Part shown: in pieces, positions 35,001-48,416 of the stretch
Layout: each line of letters opens with the position of its first letter
Numbering within the stretch: the stretch's first letter is position 1
Assembly (NCBI RefSeq): GCF_000764305.2
Contig: NW_025947742.1
Coordinates: 186,001 to 250,000, forward strand
Length of the DNA stretch: 64,000 nt
Direction of reading: 5' to 3'
DNA from: Hyalella azteca
Taxonomy: Eukaryota > Arthropoda > Malacostraca > Amphipoda > Hyalellidae
Notes under the pieces: generated by a model
Database searches by the model: none
The model's input: only the letters and a program-made list of their open reading frames with translations
Told to the model about the DNA's origin: nothing
Position numbers and translations under genes: made by a program

Positions 35001-38000
35001 ACACGACCGCACGCGACATCTCGTCGAGCGAGAGCTTAAACTAGGGTCGAAAGGTGTAGACAATAAAGATCAATCCATGTCTGGGAGAAGCTTTCATTAG
35101 TACATCAAATCGAACTTAGTTTCCCCTTCATATGACGACAAGACCAAGTACAGCCAAAATACGTCAAAAAATTAGATGACAGAAAAGTTCATATAATAGG
35201 TTAGTAACAGCCTGTCTGAAGGAATACGTTTAAAATGAGAGTGCAATAAATAGTATGAAAGTTCGATTGCTTTCCTATCAAATTGCTTACAAATCAGATG
35301 TAAAAATAATTGACGCATTAATTCGACTACGCTTAAACGGAATGAACATTGAATCAATATTGTATTAAAAAAACAGGGGAAAAGTAGAAGTGCTCATCAT
35401 TAATTTTCCAGAAAAATCTATGAAGAATATAAATAACAGAATAACACGTAGCATTTGATATGAAATCATGTAAAAAAAACTTCTTGACGAAGCATTCATG
35501 CAGGCGCAATTAGCATTGAGTGATAACATCAATGTACATAAAAAAATGCCAGTAACTTTCCAGATTCAAATAGAAGACGACGAGTTCCAGTTCACTAGTT
35601 GAGAGTGAGCTGGCAACAACTTCATAACTTTGCAGTACCTCGCATGGAAATGTTTTAGACCTCATTGAGGTGTTTTAAATACGACATTTGAGGCCGTAGT
35701 ATGTAAGCGAGAGTGCTCCAGCACCAGCGACTTGAAGCAATACTAAGAGCCGCACCAGCGAAGCATGACGACAGGCTGACCCAAGTCATCCACAAGCTTC
35801 AGTTGCCAATAAACAGCTGAAGAATTACGTAAAGTTTTGCTCTCAAGAAAAAAGGCAACTATTACAAGGCCGCAATAAAGAACATTTATACGCCATTATT
35901 CTTGCCGATATCCATCAACGAAATCGAAAAGGCTATTCCTTTTATATACAGACCTCTCATGAATCAACGCTATTTAGATGCTTCTTGTGTAATATTTATG
36001 TCGAGATTCATGTCCCGGTCGATGATAATAAAGATAAGGTTTGAAACAAGACATCGTCGACTCGGTACTCTGGATGGGTCATTCAAAACAGAAAGTATCA
36101 TACTTAAAACGTGTACTAGTATGGAAAGTGACACAATAGATACAATACACAATAGATTGATTGGCATTATATATATCTAATTGCCCTGTAATTTATTTGT
36201 GTAAAAAGACCTACTCCCAGGGATCACAAGTCCATAAGAATTGGCGTTGTTTCTAGTTGAGGTCGTCCTTGTCTGCTTTCACCCTAAATATCGAGCTTTT
36301 CATTGATTAGTTGTTATTCAAAAGCAGCTCTTGGAGGAGCGCGGCTAACTCGAAAATTCCGCACAAGAATATAAGCTCAACGAAATTATTCTTTGCAAGG
36401 CTCGATTGCAGAATGTTGAAGTTAACGTAATGAACGCGAGAAAAATACGCGTTACAAAATATCTAATCATTGATTTCGGTCGAAAATTATCGGCAACAAA
36501 TGGCAGAATTGTTGTCAGGTTAGCATTAATTTTTTAGGTCAGGATTGTTTATTCTCATTCCAGAAATGTGCGACGCCTGTAACGTTTGACAAAACTGAGA
36601 CTTACTAATCGCTTGTTAATGCATCTGCATAACATCGAATTTTCATCAAACATGAAACTTTGGGATTGTGAGCAGTTTTGGCGTTTTGGAGTCGGATGTT
36701 CATAGAGCGAGGCAATTGATAACAAGATCTGGAAACCGGCGAACGACAGCAAGGAGTGGGCATGCATCGAAAAATAAAATACACCGAGCCTTCAAAACGA
36801 AATGAAACGAATAATAGAATAATCTCCATCAAATAGCATAACACCCTCGGCACTGGGCGGGACGGGCGTGGGGTTGTACGCGCACATGCACTGATGAATT
36901 GACTGAAAGCAACGACAGTACGACACCCATGACCTCATCACTTCCTTCCAAGGGAGAATTTCCCCGACAAACAGGAAACACAGACCCTCCCTCATCACAC
37001 CAGGCGGATGTTCACACAAAAATATTGACCGTCTTGGAAAATTACAGCTGTGCAGGAACAAACAAATGAGGTTAGAAGGCACAAAAACTCTTACATAAAT
37101 AGTACGGATGCGCCGCATGCAACATTTAGTCCGAAATGCAAATCGGCAAACGTTCATGCAATATATTGGAGTATGGTATAATTAAGACGTATTATTAATC
37201 ACAGGGAAAACACTTATAATCACATATCTGCAAGTCGATGGTGCGAACTAAAGTATATGAATAAAGACTTGAATATTTTATAAAACCAAACTTATATCGA
37301 TCGATGGCGACTTGACATTGTCCATGCAAATGAGCCATATATTCTCAAAACTCGAGCTGTCTTCTGTCTAAAACATCTGCATTCTAATTTGCGGGAATTA
37401 GTGTAGTTGACGATCGTGAGCGCTTTATATCTGATTTTAAAAATTAACACAAGACGCAGCTTTCTTGTAGCCATATATTAAATGACGCAGAAGAAAAAAG
37501 CAACACCACATCAAGTCAATAGAAGGAAATATCGAGGAGCCTTATACATGAGACCAGGATCACAGTACGAATATCAATTAGCTTGGTATCAATGCGCAAA
37601 TATTTGAGAGACAACTTAGTCACTTTTGTTCGCAACGCTACAAAGGACAGCAAACGCAGGCGGCGACAGGGAGCGGGCAGTCAAGGCCGCGAGCGAATGA
37701 AATAACCTGACAAGGCTGGCGGAAAAGACATGCTTGGACCCAGACTCTTTGACTCGATTAGAGAGCTGCAGTGTATGACGTCACCTCACTCATTATACGC
37801 TACATTGTGTGCTAGATCAAGGGAATTACCGAGTACTACATACCAAAGGCTGGCAGGCCTTACAAAAGAACTATCCACATGTGCGTTTGACCGGCCCACG
37901 AACGTTCATGTTTATGCTCGGTTGACAGGCGAGTAATAAAAATAAAACTTCCTTAGTCGCCGCGGCTCATAAAACAACGCTGGACACAAAACCCTGATCA

Positions 38001-39784
38001 CTAAACTCTCCATAAAAGCGAACAACGCAGAACAAATTTGTAGGTCTATAAATCGTAGAAATTATGGACAGGTTCTTTTACCTTACATGGAAGCGCATAC
38101 CACACTGCAGTTTGATGGCAGACATTTCGTAGCTTATGGTAATCCGAGCAAGCGGAGAAAAAAATCCTTCAGCGGTAAGCACTTGAATCAGCGCTGAATA
38201 GTTAATAAATTTGTGAGTTTGACCGGATACTCCGTGGGATGACATGAAGTGATCTCTTTTCATATCATCATAAATTTCGACTCAAATTTCCACTAAATGC
38301 CTAAAATTCAATGAAAACTAAAATTCTGATCGTAATTAAAGGATTAGCATAAATTACATCAATGGAGCGCGTCCAATCTGTTAGAACAAATGTCTCGCAG
38401 GGCTTAATAAGAACTTAAGAGGTCAAGAATTCCTAAGAAAATTAAATCACTTTCACATACCTACAAATATATCATCGATGTTAAAATAGAGATTCTCTCC
38501 GTTCAACCCCTGCCACGGCAGTTAACTTTCAAGCCTTCCACACAGTATATAACAGAGTAACAAGAATCAAGAACTTCTAAAACTTAGTCATTGATGCGGC
38601 TAGAAAAAATCATTTAAACTATCATGAACACTTTTTCTCAAATAATTGAGTAACTGCTAAAGAATCACTAAAAATTTAATGTATCTCGTTTACTTAAATG
38701 CCTAATTCGTGCTCTGGCGCTCAAATCAGATTTTCAATAATAATCTATACCTTTTTTTATTCAAACTATAGACCAGGCTTCCTTTGAAGCAAGCTTTTCC
38801 CTAACACTGCTGACTTCGTTTATCTAGAATGTACAGTTATTTGAACTGACAATGAAGCTTTTACACGATCTTTACATACGATTATACGACACACGATAAC
38901 ACCATAAACAGCAAAAACGATCGCATTCTGACAAGCCCAAAGAAATGACGCGCGTTTTTTGACCAGTCAGTAGCCAAGACTCGCCTATTTGGCCGCTTCC
39001 CTAGGAAATTCCAGGATCTGTCGGGGACTAATCTTGGCACTAGCTAAAGAGAGCTATATAGCTACATATAAATGCTACGCAATTTTCTCGGAATGTTCAT
39101 GCGATATTTAGTTTCGGAAGCTAGAGACTGTCAGTTTGTAGCTTAGTGTCGTGAATATTATTATAGTCAAATTTATCAGATACTTTGAAGAAAATGTTGT
39201 CGCAATTCATTCGGAGTTCACGCTTTATGATGGTATATATAAATATATAAAAATTCACGCCGTCATACATTTGGATTGAACATCTGCTCAGAAAAAAACG
39301 TTTCTAAAAATTCTTGTTATCGCGCTACTCATCACACGGAATCTCTAAACTAAAGCAATGCCTGTATATTCTTTAACCTGCTGGGCTTATCCAGAATTTA
39401 GAATGCGACTGTGTCTCAGTTTACGTGTTCGACTCCTTCTTTTGTATCACTTTAGTGTTTCATAGGATCCTCTGAAGAGTTAACTTCTTCGAAATTCATT
39501 GAGGTACGTACCAAACAAGCATCGCATCTCTGCATTACAACTTGTACTTAGATCAGCTTAGTGCCTTCGCATACAAATAAAAATAAAGTTCCGAAAATCG
39601 CCGTTTACCTGGACCGAGTTGACTTGCTGCTGGGACCCGCAGGGAGGACGGCTTAACATTAAGTAACGCCAAATCAACCTGCTAACGCGCAGTACGCGTT
39701 TAACTCATCACGCACAACTTATGACGCGTTAGCCTGATGGCACATAAGAGCGCACTTGAACATTATACTGCCAAGTATGACAAG
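32022..39784. other. Long stretch without a recognised gene
   Basis: No exon with credible splice sites, no RNA gene and no tandem array were recognised. The longest frame, 36792-37157 minus (121 codons), is within what chance gives at this composition and resembles nothing known to me. Confidence 0.4.
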
Positions 39785-40037
39785 GGCAGGGTGGACCAGT
39801 GGTTACAGTTCAGAGTACCATGCATGATTGGCGCAGAGAGCCGCGGGTTCGATCCCAGCTCTGTGCGCCAGTTTATAGTCAGAGTCGGCTAGGAGGCCGG
39901 GCGGTTAAGCAAAGCAGAATTGAAGCAGTGTGTTGCGAGTTCGAGACCGCAAAATGTTGTGAATGTTCTGCGATGTTAAGAATCGGCGACAGGCCAACGG
40001 CCTAATAAACGCTGAAACCGCTATTATTTATTATTAT
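39785..40037 (+). mobile_element. tRNA-derived SINE with two tRNA-like units
   Basis: Seen: a first pol III A-box-like TGGACCAGTGGTTA (39792-39805) with B box GGTTCGATCC (39846-39855); then a second A-box-like AGGCCGGGCGGTTAAGC (39894-39910), close to the Leu/Ser tRNA D-arm consensus, with B-box-like AGTTCGAGACC (39938-39948). A small AGGCC-AAC-GGCCT hairpin (39991-40003) precedes a 3' tail of repeated TTATT/TTA ending near 40037. The stem GGCGCAGAG../CTCTGTGCGCC surrounds the first B box. Known: SINEs consist of a tRNA-like pol III promoter head, a body and a simple A/T-rich tail. No target-site duplication was found, so the ends are approximate. It encodes no protein. Confidence 0.75.
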
Positions 40038-41694
40038 ACTTGGGATACATGGGAAGGCAATCGATGCAAGATTGCTGCTGTATCGTTTAGAATACTTTAG
40101 ATGATCTGCAGATTTACCATCACAAAAAATGGCTCCATGAATGTAAATGCATTAGTTTATATCACGTGCGGCCACTGGTGCGTGCGAGAAACTCGACCTT
40201 ATCGAGCAGGAAAAGTGCGCGTGAAAAACGCCTCTTAGTCCGACCAAGGTTATCCTTCAATGCATTATATAAGCTAGACAATGATAATTGATGAAATGTT
40301 AAATAGTTTTACATCCGTTTACAACGTGGCCTCGTAGTGAAATGGTTAAACATAACAGCAGAGTGAAATCACAACGCCGACAATCTACCATGGCAAATTC
40401 CTAAGAAATTACTATGAAAGTTTAGATTTGTGAACAAATTACGACGGACATAAATGGGACACTTTTTGAAGAAGAGATGATGACAACAACTAATTAATCA
40501 CAAAGATTACAAGTAGTACTCTTACAAGTAAAAGTACATGCTGAATATCGCAGCGTTTTTCGATGCAAGGGAGATGAGAAATTCAACCATATACGAGTAT
40601 TACTAATGAATTTCACGCCGAACACAAAGGCTAGTAAATCGTATCCTTTCACTGACGTCATAAACAAGGCAATTTCGAGGGTCGTCCGGTTTCATAAGTT
40701 ACAGCAGGTCTCATTCTTCAGCTCGCGGTGCTGGTGTTAAAAACTGTCATGAGTTGTGGCGCGAACACAAGAAACTCGAGAAGACGAACCTTCACGGTCG
40801 TCAAAAGCTTGAAACGTATGTTTACTGAGCTCAAATTTTGAACCCTGCACAAAGCACAATTCTTGAAATCACTAAAACGAGTCCATCCCGGTCATCTCAG
40901 GCTCGCAATTTTGCATGCGAATGTTGGTAATTATTTTAAACGAGAAATTTTCAAAAGCACATAGACGGGAAGATAGATGGGAAAATTTGTTTGACAAGCA
41001 CTCACTATTCAATGTCGAAATTGCGATAGTATATGTCAGGCTCAGATGTTTTGCAACGGGGTGTTACGCATAACAACATTTATCAAATAAATCTTAGTCG
41101 AACCTCAGTCTTGCATGCAAAGATGCTTAGAACACCAAGAGCTTCGGACTTTCCACGCGACTAACGACAACTTCGTGGACCAAGATTTAGTGAGGCTGGG
41201 GACGAACAAGAGACTTGCTCTTTGCAAACGACGTTTGTTTCTACGCGATGCCATATTTTCAGCAGCACGACTCAGCGTTTTTCCTATGCGAGAATTGCTG
41301 CTCTAGTCACTCAGACAACCAACTAAATTCAGGAGGAGATTTTAATAAATTCAATTAGTCACTCAACATCTAAATGCCTTTTGGTACAGCACAAGAATTT
41401 AATTGATCGAAAAGAAACGACTGAAGAATTTCACCATGACAGTTACATCTCAAATACCAGCTTTGTTGATTTTAGTCTGAACTTTGTGCCAAGACGAATA
41501 AGAAACAACTTCGATATTAAAACAAAATAAAAATTCTGTCCGTATTTTTTTCTGCGAGATTTTGCCCTATGGCCTGCTCATAATAAATAGTATTTTATAA
41601 GAAACTAGAAGGTTGGCCCAAACAAACCCATATAAATACGCATAAACTTTGACAAAAGCATGCAAGATTAGTTCAATACAATTCCTGTTACCTT
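40038..41694. other. No recognised gene
   Basis: AT-rich DNA. A weak A-box-like segment near 40327 has no matching B box, so I do not call a second SINE. Confidence 0.45.
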
Positions 41695-41732
41695 CATGTA
41701 GTGTAAACAGTTATCCTTGTTTACACTACATG
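41695..41732. repeat. Perfect 15-bp-arm hairpin
   Basis: CATGTAGTGTAAACA (41695-41709) and TGTTTACACTACATG (41718-41732) are exact reverse complements around an 8-base loop. The stem is too short for a typical pre-miRNA. It may be a transposon-end relic or a cruciform-forming site. Confidence 0.85.
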
Positions 41733-44700
41733 CAATTTTTCGTTTTGATGTGTGCCATTTCAAAGGTGAAATTAATCAAGATTACCTGATGAAAAATGAT
41801 CTTTAAGATATAATCTTTCCAAGCACGCAGCAGAATTATTATCCTGCCATATTACACACAGAAGGGCGGGCCGTAGAACGTAGATGACCACGATCAATAA
41901 TCTTATTGTTGAGTTAAAACCATGCCATGAGCGATAAAGAGATCAAGACGGCTAAAATCTTCCCGTCTCCAGACGGAGAGAAAACAAGTCTGGAATTGCA
42001 CGTTCCGTACATATTGCCAAGAGCAATTAGTGAGAGTTCATTTGTATCGAGAAATATTTATTCACTTCCGCTCGTAATGCTTTAATTTATTTGCTACGTC
42101 TTTTTATGATGCAATGCACGCTCATCAATTATTTATTTATTTATAGTAATCCGATTCAAGTTTGCACGCAAGAAAAGCGACACAAAAAATTGTTTTCGAT
42201 GATGAAACGATGATAAATTTATTAAGAAATAGCAGCTCAAGGGAGATTGCCAGGGAAAAGGCAGGCTGGCCTGTAAAAAAAGATTGAGAATAGTGGTAAT
42301 CATTTGTGATCATTTGTTTGTGACTGAAGATCAATATTTTTATAGACTAATAGTAACGATCTGTCTATTAGTGAACAGAAATTTTTCCAGAGTCTATTTT
42401 TGACTTGTGGTTTGTCGAAACGAGTTTATGCACTTCTAAATTGACTTCAACAAGATAAGATTATGAACAAATTGGTCTGTCTAAATTAAGTATTTTTACC
42501 TACTATTTTCAATGAGTTAATTTGAGTTACCGGTACTACTATTAGTTAATTAATTTATTTCAATCTAATACAAGTCTACTTGCTGATATGATTTCAATTT
42601 CTATCAACATTAATATAAACAACTCATGAAGATAGTTCTTGTGATGTGACCACAGGAAACTCTCCAGCCTCTACCAGTGAACTTGGAAAAGATCAACTCT
42701 CCCGATAAAGGCTGAGCGTCCCTCAACGTGCCACGCACGGAGGGCAGGAGTGGAACAACATAATTTTTGGTCTGAACAGAAATGCGGAATTGAATTAAAA
42801 AATAAGCTCACTTTAACGCTCATTATCAATGCGGAAGAAGTGATCTTATCTCATATTTTCAATTTCTCTAGTTTATGGCGAGAAAATGAGGTAATGAAAT
42901 ATCTCCTATCATTGATTGATACCAATTTTTCAATCAATTGATCGGAAGCAATTTTGTTACCGAGAAGTTAATATGCAGGCAAAAGTCTTATAAGTAACAA
43001 GTCTCACAAAAATATGTCCTAAATAACGAAACTAATTTACTTGTGAGCTCAGGGAAACTGCGTCAAAAAGCGATTTGAAATCATTAATGCTATTCATATG
43101 AACCGATTGTGGAATACAATCTTATATTCCGTTAATAACTTCGATGAACCAAGAACCAATTTATTTGACAACGCAATTAAATAGTTTCCCGGCTAAACTG
43201 TTCTCATGGGAAAAAATTAGGTTCACACGCTCCACTAGAAGCCATCCTCCAATTTACGAAAAATTTCTCCTGCATAAGTAGCTCTGAATTAACATTTGCT
43301 CCTCAGGTTGAGTAATGGTTTTCTGTAACAATAAAACCGTAAACAATACGATGTATTACAAATTTACCTCTTTAGATTTTTATGTAATCCTGTTTTTCGT
43401 ACTAAAAGGACTTAAAAAATCACTTCGAATTACCCCCTCTACGTGAATTCAAATGGCAATCAACATTTGCCGACCAAAAAAGTTTAATTTAATTTAATTA
43501 ATTAAATTAATTTTAAAAAATCAACAATGTTAATACGGAAAGTATTCATATTCCTTGTTGCATAGATATTAGATACGTTAAATGGCAGTATATCAGAGAG
43601 GTTGAAGGACCGGCATATATTAAAAGGCTGCGGTCAAGAGATGCGAACACACACACCCATGCTGCACTAGCAGCAGCAGCCGGTCTGTGGTCACCAGAGC
43701 GCATAGAGGGAGACGCTGTTATATGGGCCTGCCTGACAAGCTGGATCAGGTCGACCAGGAATGCAACTCGACGACACAGAGTGAAGTTCCCATCGAATAA
43801 AATATCAAAGTATATATGAAACCTACAAAGGTACGTTTAATTCATAGCGAAGAAATCTGGCACAGAAAAAAATTTTAAACATACACTGTACCGTTTAAGC
43901 AAGACACAACCAGAAACGGGTTAGGCAAGATGGTTAGTACAAGATCGTGAAAGTTAAGACCAATGGCTCATTTAAATCCGACACAGATGAGTGCATGGAA
44001 ATCCGCTAAAGGGGAGAGTGCACGGAAAAATTAAAAAATAAACTTGAGCTGGCTTAGAAACGATGGTGAGTGAAGAAGTATATTGACCGTGAAGTAGTTT
44101 ATTCACGGTCTTCGCGTTAAATTTTTGTATGTCAGGGGAAAAGTGGTGTGATGGCTCACGTTTGTTCTGTTACAATTCAAGGCCATTCAAATTTTTCCAA
44201 CAAGAATTTCGAAAGTCATTCACTGAGCACATGAAATTTTTGAACCATTGACGAACAAGCAAGCTCAGTTTTTTCTTCGTTAAGACTCACGGTTCATTTG
44301 AAGAGTTAATATCACTGAAAGTTCGGTCAACACAAAAGATGTCTGGCCTCAAGCCAGCGCGTGTTTGCGCTGTAGTTTGCAACAAGCAACGGTCAACAAT
44401 TTCATGGACGTCCGTTCATCTTAGCTACACATTGCGAGGTCGTTCTTGACATGAGGCTTACATATAGAACGATATACGCGCGTACACATGAGGAAATAGC
44501 AGCAGCTCCAGGATTGTCTTCACCAAGCATTTCTTCATTCAGCGACGGTCAAGAGTCGGCCGTCAGAAGAGCATCGTATCAAGACATCCATCATTTTATA
44601 CTGTGATGACGATGCATGTTTTATAATTAAAAAATTGGCATTGCTTGACCAGAGCAAAATAGTAGTGTCATTGCATGGCTGTTTGGGCACTCGAATGAGC

Positions 44701-45398
44701 AACCGGTATCAAGACACTCCATGGCTTTTGAAACCTAGAGTGAAATCGATATGCATAAATTGGAATGTAAAATTAAAATTGTCCAGGAGCGAAAATCGGT
44801 ACAGCACTGGAGAATTTTGATCACCATCAAACACTCTACGCAAGTTGCTAGCACGCAACCTACAATGTGCGCGAGCCAAGTCTAAGGAATCTTAAACTAT
44901 AAGACCACGAGATTTCCGCTGTTCCCAATGAACTCCGATCTCGCCATGAGTTTCATTGAGATAAGACCGATAAATTTTGTGAACTGTATCAAGTTCACTA
45001 TTGCGCAGTGGATGACATTGCACTGACTATGTCAAATGGTAAAAATGAGTAAAATGAATGCTCACTAAGATTAGTTCAAACACAAGTCCAAAGTCTGATG
45101 AAAAGAAGTCTCCGACTCGATGACTTGCCCAAAACGCAAAGTCCAAAGTAAGAAGAGCCAATTTATTCTCTCGTCGGTTCAATAGCCACAGAATCTCGCA
45201 TTTTTATGGAGAGTTGAAAGCCATAATTTTAGAGTTTTCAAGCACGGAGATTTAAATCTGTGCAGACTCCCGCCCTTGACATTCAACAAAGGATTCGATT
45301 CCTGTCACGGATTAGAAACGAAGAGAATTTAAATAATAAGTAAGGAGCCTATTGTGTGGCTCAGAATTTGAAACGTTCCTACTGATTGCTTCATTTAG
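41733..45398. other. No recognised gene
   Basis: AT-rich with scattered short frames. A palindromic AATTAA-rich patch lies at 43485-43512. A CA-rich and GCAGCAGCA-containing patch at 43655-43700 is too short to classify. Confidence 0.45.
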
Positions 45399-45506
45399 GA
45401 AGCTTTGTGTGGACGCAGTCACGGACACTCCCAGTCAAACACAGAACGATTTTTTAGGCGTCACGCCATTTTTCGCAGACTTCCATCAAGACCGGCGCGC
45501 TCGAGC
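45399..45506 (+). CDS. Candidate isolated exon, weakly supported
   Basis: An acceptor-like GATTGCTTCATTTAG ends at 45398, and a donor-like GAGC|GTGAGA follows 45506. The 108 bases between them have one frame open throughout (codons from 45400, 35 codons, then two bases) with a coding-like product (VTDTPSQTQNDFLGV in its middle). There are no neighbouring exons that I can link and no known family. It may be coincidence. Confidence 0.15.
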
Positions 45507-46624
45507 GTGAGATCTCAGGCGTCGATCTTGACGAGAACTCCACGTCCATCACTTCTAGGCTGCCATTGCGCATTTGCAACGTACTCTATTACATCTTTCT
45601 TGATTAACTGGTACGCCAATTGTAATCAAAATAATAAAACGTTTAATCATACTGTTTAAAAGCTTGAGCAGATCTTCAAATTTCACAAAGTGCGAATTGT
45701 TAACAGCTTTCAAACTTCATTGACAACTAGTAGGGCTCCTGGGGATTTCATGAGACGTCAAATTAAAGTCATGAAATATTCATGGAATTTGTATCATACA
45801 TATACATTCATTAGTAATAGCGTCATTAGCGTGTCATGAAATAAAATTTTAATTGTATGAGTATGCTTGGTGGAAATGGAGATAAGTTTAAACCTAGGAA
45901 AGCAATCTAAAAAACGGGAATGATTAGCAGGCTCAACAGTGAAAGATAGAAAATCACTCAATCTTTTATTTGCGCAAGTTCACAGCAGTTTTGTCTAATA
46001 GTTATTTAATAGAAATTATTTGAAGTACGGAATACCTAGCGGAGCCAGCCGGGAAGCATAGGCTTCAAAAATTTTCGTTCAAGACGTTTCTTTGGGCGAG
46101 GTGATCGATGTGTGCGCATTTGTTCGCCATGGAGTCAGATTTTTCTAGCAAGCCGATCGTTCTGGTTCCTTCTATGGCCCATAGAGGCAGCTATAGTGTC
46201 CATACAAATAATCTTAACTTGGTATAAAGCAGTAAAATTTCTAACCAACTGTGCCCTATATGTTCACGACGCCACCAATTGTTTTTTTATTATTATTGCC
46301 GATGTCACGCAGGCCGAGACATCATAACCGGTTTAAATTTTAAAGTCTCAATTATGGTGTGTTTTTTAATTATCATCTATGGTGTAGTTGAATAACGATT
46401 GTACAATTATCAAATGACATTTATTCTAGTAAGTTTACATTATTAAGTTGCTCTTGTAATGGCTTGAGTAGCCATTGTATAAAATGAGTTATAAACGAAC
46501 GCCCCGTCACACACGATATAGGGTTGAACGCCCGTGACAACATGCAGCTCGACAGCAGCCCTGCACCCGCCATTATTCCTGCCCCACTGAAAACTTGAGG
46601 CTCGCATGCGCTTAATTTATTTGG

Positions 46625-46860
46625 AATGCGCTTTTTAGCGCATTTTCTCATTTATGAAAAAAATGCACTATTGTGCTCGCCATGTCCGTCTGTCCGTCCG
46701 TCCGTCTGTCCGTCCGTCCGTCTGTTCGTCCGTCCGTCTGTTCGTCCGTCCGTCTGTCTGTCCGTCCGTCTGTCTGTCCGTCCGTGACTTCATGTTTGCG
46801 TCGACGAGAAAATGCGCTCTCTGTCACTGCAGTGAGTACTGAGTTATATTTTTGGAAGCT
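46625..46860. mobile_element. Inverted-repeat element with an internal tetranucleotide array
   Basis: AGCGCATTTTCTC at 46637-46649 and GAGAAAATGCGCT at 46806-46818 form a perfect 13-bp inverted repeat. They enclose a GTCC/GTCT tetranucleotide array at 46683-46785. AATGCGCT just left of the first arm pairs with it to make a small hairpin with a T4 loop. Flanking sequence (ATGAAAAAAATGCACTAT on the left; GTGAGTACTGAGTTATATTT on the right) is shared with 63690-63815, which shows a dispersed family. It is probably a non-autonomous MITE-like element; the Pro/Ser/Val-rich frames over the array are artefacts. Confidence 0.7.
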
Positions 46861-47782
46861 ACAACGACAGAACCCAGTTCCTTGAGAATTCATTCTGTTA
46901 CAGACAGCAATGTCTCGAATGAGAAGATGACAATAACTTAAATACTTGACAGAGAGTAACTTACTTGATACTTGTGATGACAGAGACCACCCGCAACGAC
47001 GTTAGCTCACTCAACTGACTTGCAAGTGAGAAAAAAATGTTTGGACAACGGAAAATAATTGTAGAAAGCGATAAACTTAAATAATTTCTTCCTCACCCGT
47101 CAAATTTGCAATCCATATTTTCCTGTCGATAAAAACGATTCCAAATTGCGTTTAGAGGACAGTGACAATAGGTCATTAAAATAAGTCCTCGAAAATCACC
47201 ACCAAATTCACTCCAAAATGTTATGAACACGAAACGAGATTGTAATTCAATGGAGCTATAGTTCATTAAAATAACTATGCATTTAAAAATGTAAATTTAA
47301 TCGGGTAAAAATTCCGATTTGATGGAAATAAATTCATGCCACAGTGTATTGAATCAGAAAACATATTTTACTACATCGGCAACATCCAGTATAATAAAGT
47401 TAATTGGACCAAGCGAGCAGAGAAAAATGAGGTCATAACCGTCGAGCAATAGATTAGGTGCTCGATGCGCTGCATCTCAGGTTGCCTTACTTTCCCAAGC
47501 ATCCCAAAAGGAAGACTACGAGCCACTCGATCCTATAATGTCTCTTTGTCTCCATACCACGAGTTCTCGAGGTCACATTGCTCAACCCTAAAATGAGCTT
47601 GGCAATTTTTGAAGATATTCATATCTGGCTTGCCAGATGACCAGGCAGTGAAGGGTTGATCTGGTTGGAGATGATTTCACTGGATAATGTACGTCAAGTT
47701 CAGTGTCGCAAAAATAATCTGAAGACCAGAATAACAAGTTCACTCACGTAAATGAGTGGGTAAAATCATTCATAAAGTGACA
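46861..47782. other. No recognised gene
   Basis: AT-rich sequence with no coding-like frame, RNA gene or repeat recognised. Confidence 0.45.
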
Positions 47783-47935
47783 CTTCCTTACTCAGAGCAC
47801 GAACAGAGTGCGGATGTAGCACAGATACCTACGTCCATTAAGCTGGACCAAACTGGGTCAGAATGACTCACATTAACGCAAAACATGCATCGCTATTGAG
47901 ATGAAGTCTCCTTTTTTCTGAGTGTTTCAATTATT
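47783..47935 (+). repeat. Dispersed repeat, copy 1 of a diverged direct pair
   Basis: Shares an ordered series of blocks with 58332-58476: AGCACGAACAGA, AGCTGG(A)..TGGGTCAG, ATGAC(T/C)CACAT, GCATCGCTATT, AAGTCTCC and GTGTTTCA/GTGTTCAT. The copies differ by many substitutions and small indels, so the family is old. No coding capacity is seen and the element type is unknown. Confidence 0.65.
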
Positions 47936-48416
47936 GAAAAAATTATCAGTGAATATTATTTGCTCGGTGACAAGATAAAAGTTAGTGCACTGTAAAGTTC
48001 TATTGAACAACTTTTTTCCTCCACGAAGCACGTTTCAAGCTTTCAAATAGTATAAAATACGAGAAGAGATAGAGAGATGAAATTTGTCAATGCAAGGTCG
48101 ACCTCAGCTGGCCACCCACAAAAGTACTGTTTTCACGGTCCATTTATTTCCACGCGGATGCCCACATGGAATCCTGAAGAATTTATACCTACGTGATTTG
48201 GGAGCCGCCTCCTCAAAACGGTGGTTGCAAAAAAGTGACGAACGAACCGGCATGAGAAAAATTTACTACAGACCCTCAATAATTTGATCACATCAGCAAT
48301 GAATAAAAAAGCTGAGGTTCTTAACTTAAATGTAACACAAAGCCATAACTGCATAATCTCAATTAGGTCTGATAGAATAGCAGGGAAAATTTTACACCGC
48401 AAAATTAGTCGATGTT

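Noticed and set aside
36792..37157. 121-codon minus ORF
   Set aside because: A frame of this length is expected about once by chance in this window; Cys/Phe-rich with no motif or splice context.
39785..39870. A functional tRNA gene
   Set aside because: A and B boxes are present but the acceptor and anticodon stems do not form a proper cloverleaf, and a second tRNA-like unit and a SINE tail follow.
40325..40400. Another SINE head (GTGGCCTCGTAGTGAAATGGTTAAA)
   Set aside because: Only a weak A-box resemblance; no B box at the expected distance.
41695..41732. A microRNA precursor
   Set aside because: The stem is 15 bp with an 8-base loop, too short for a pre-miRNA duplex.
46648..46893. Pro/Val/Ser- or Asp/Gly/Thr-rich ORFs
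   Set aside because: Encoded by the GTCC/GTCT tetranucleotide array and open in several frames on both strands.
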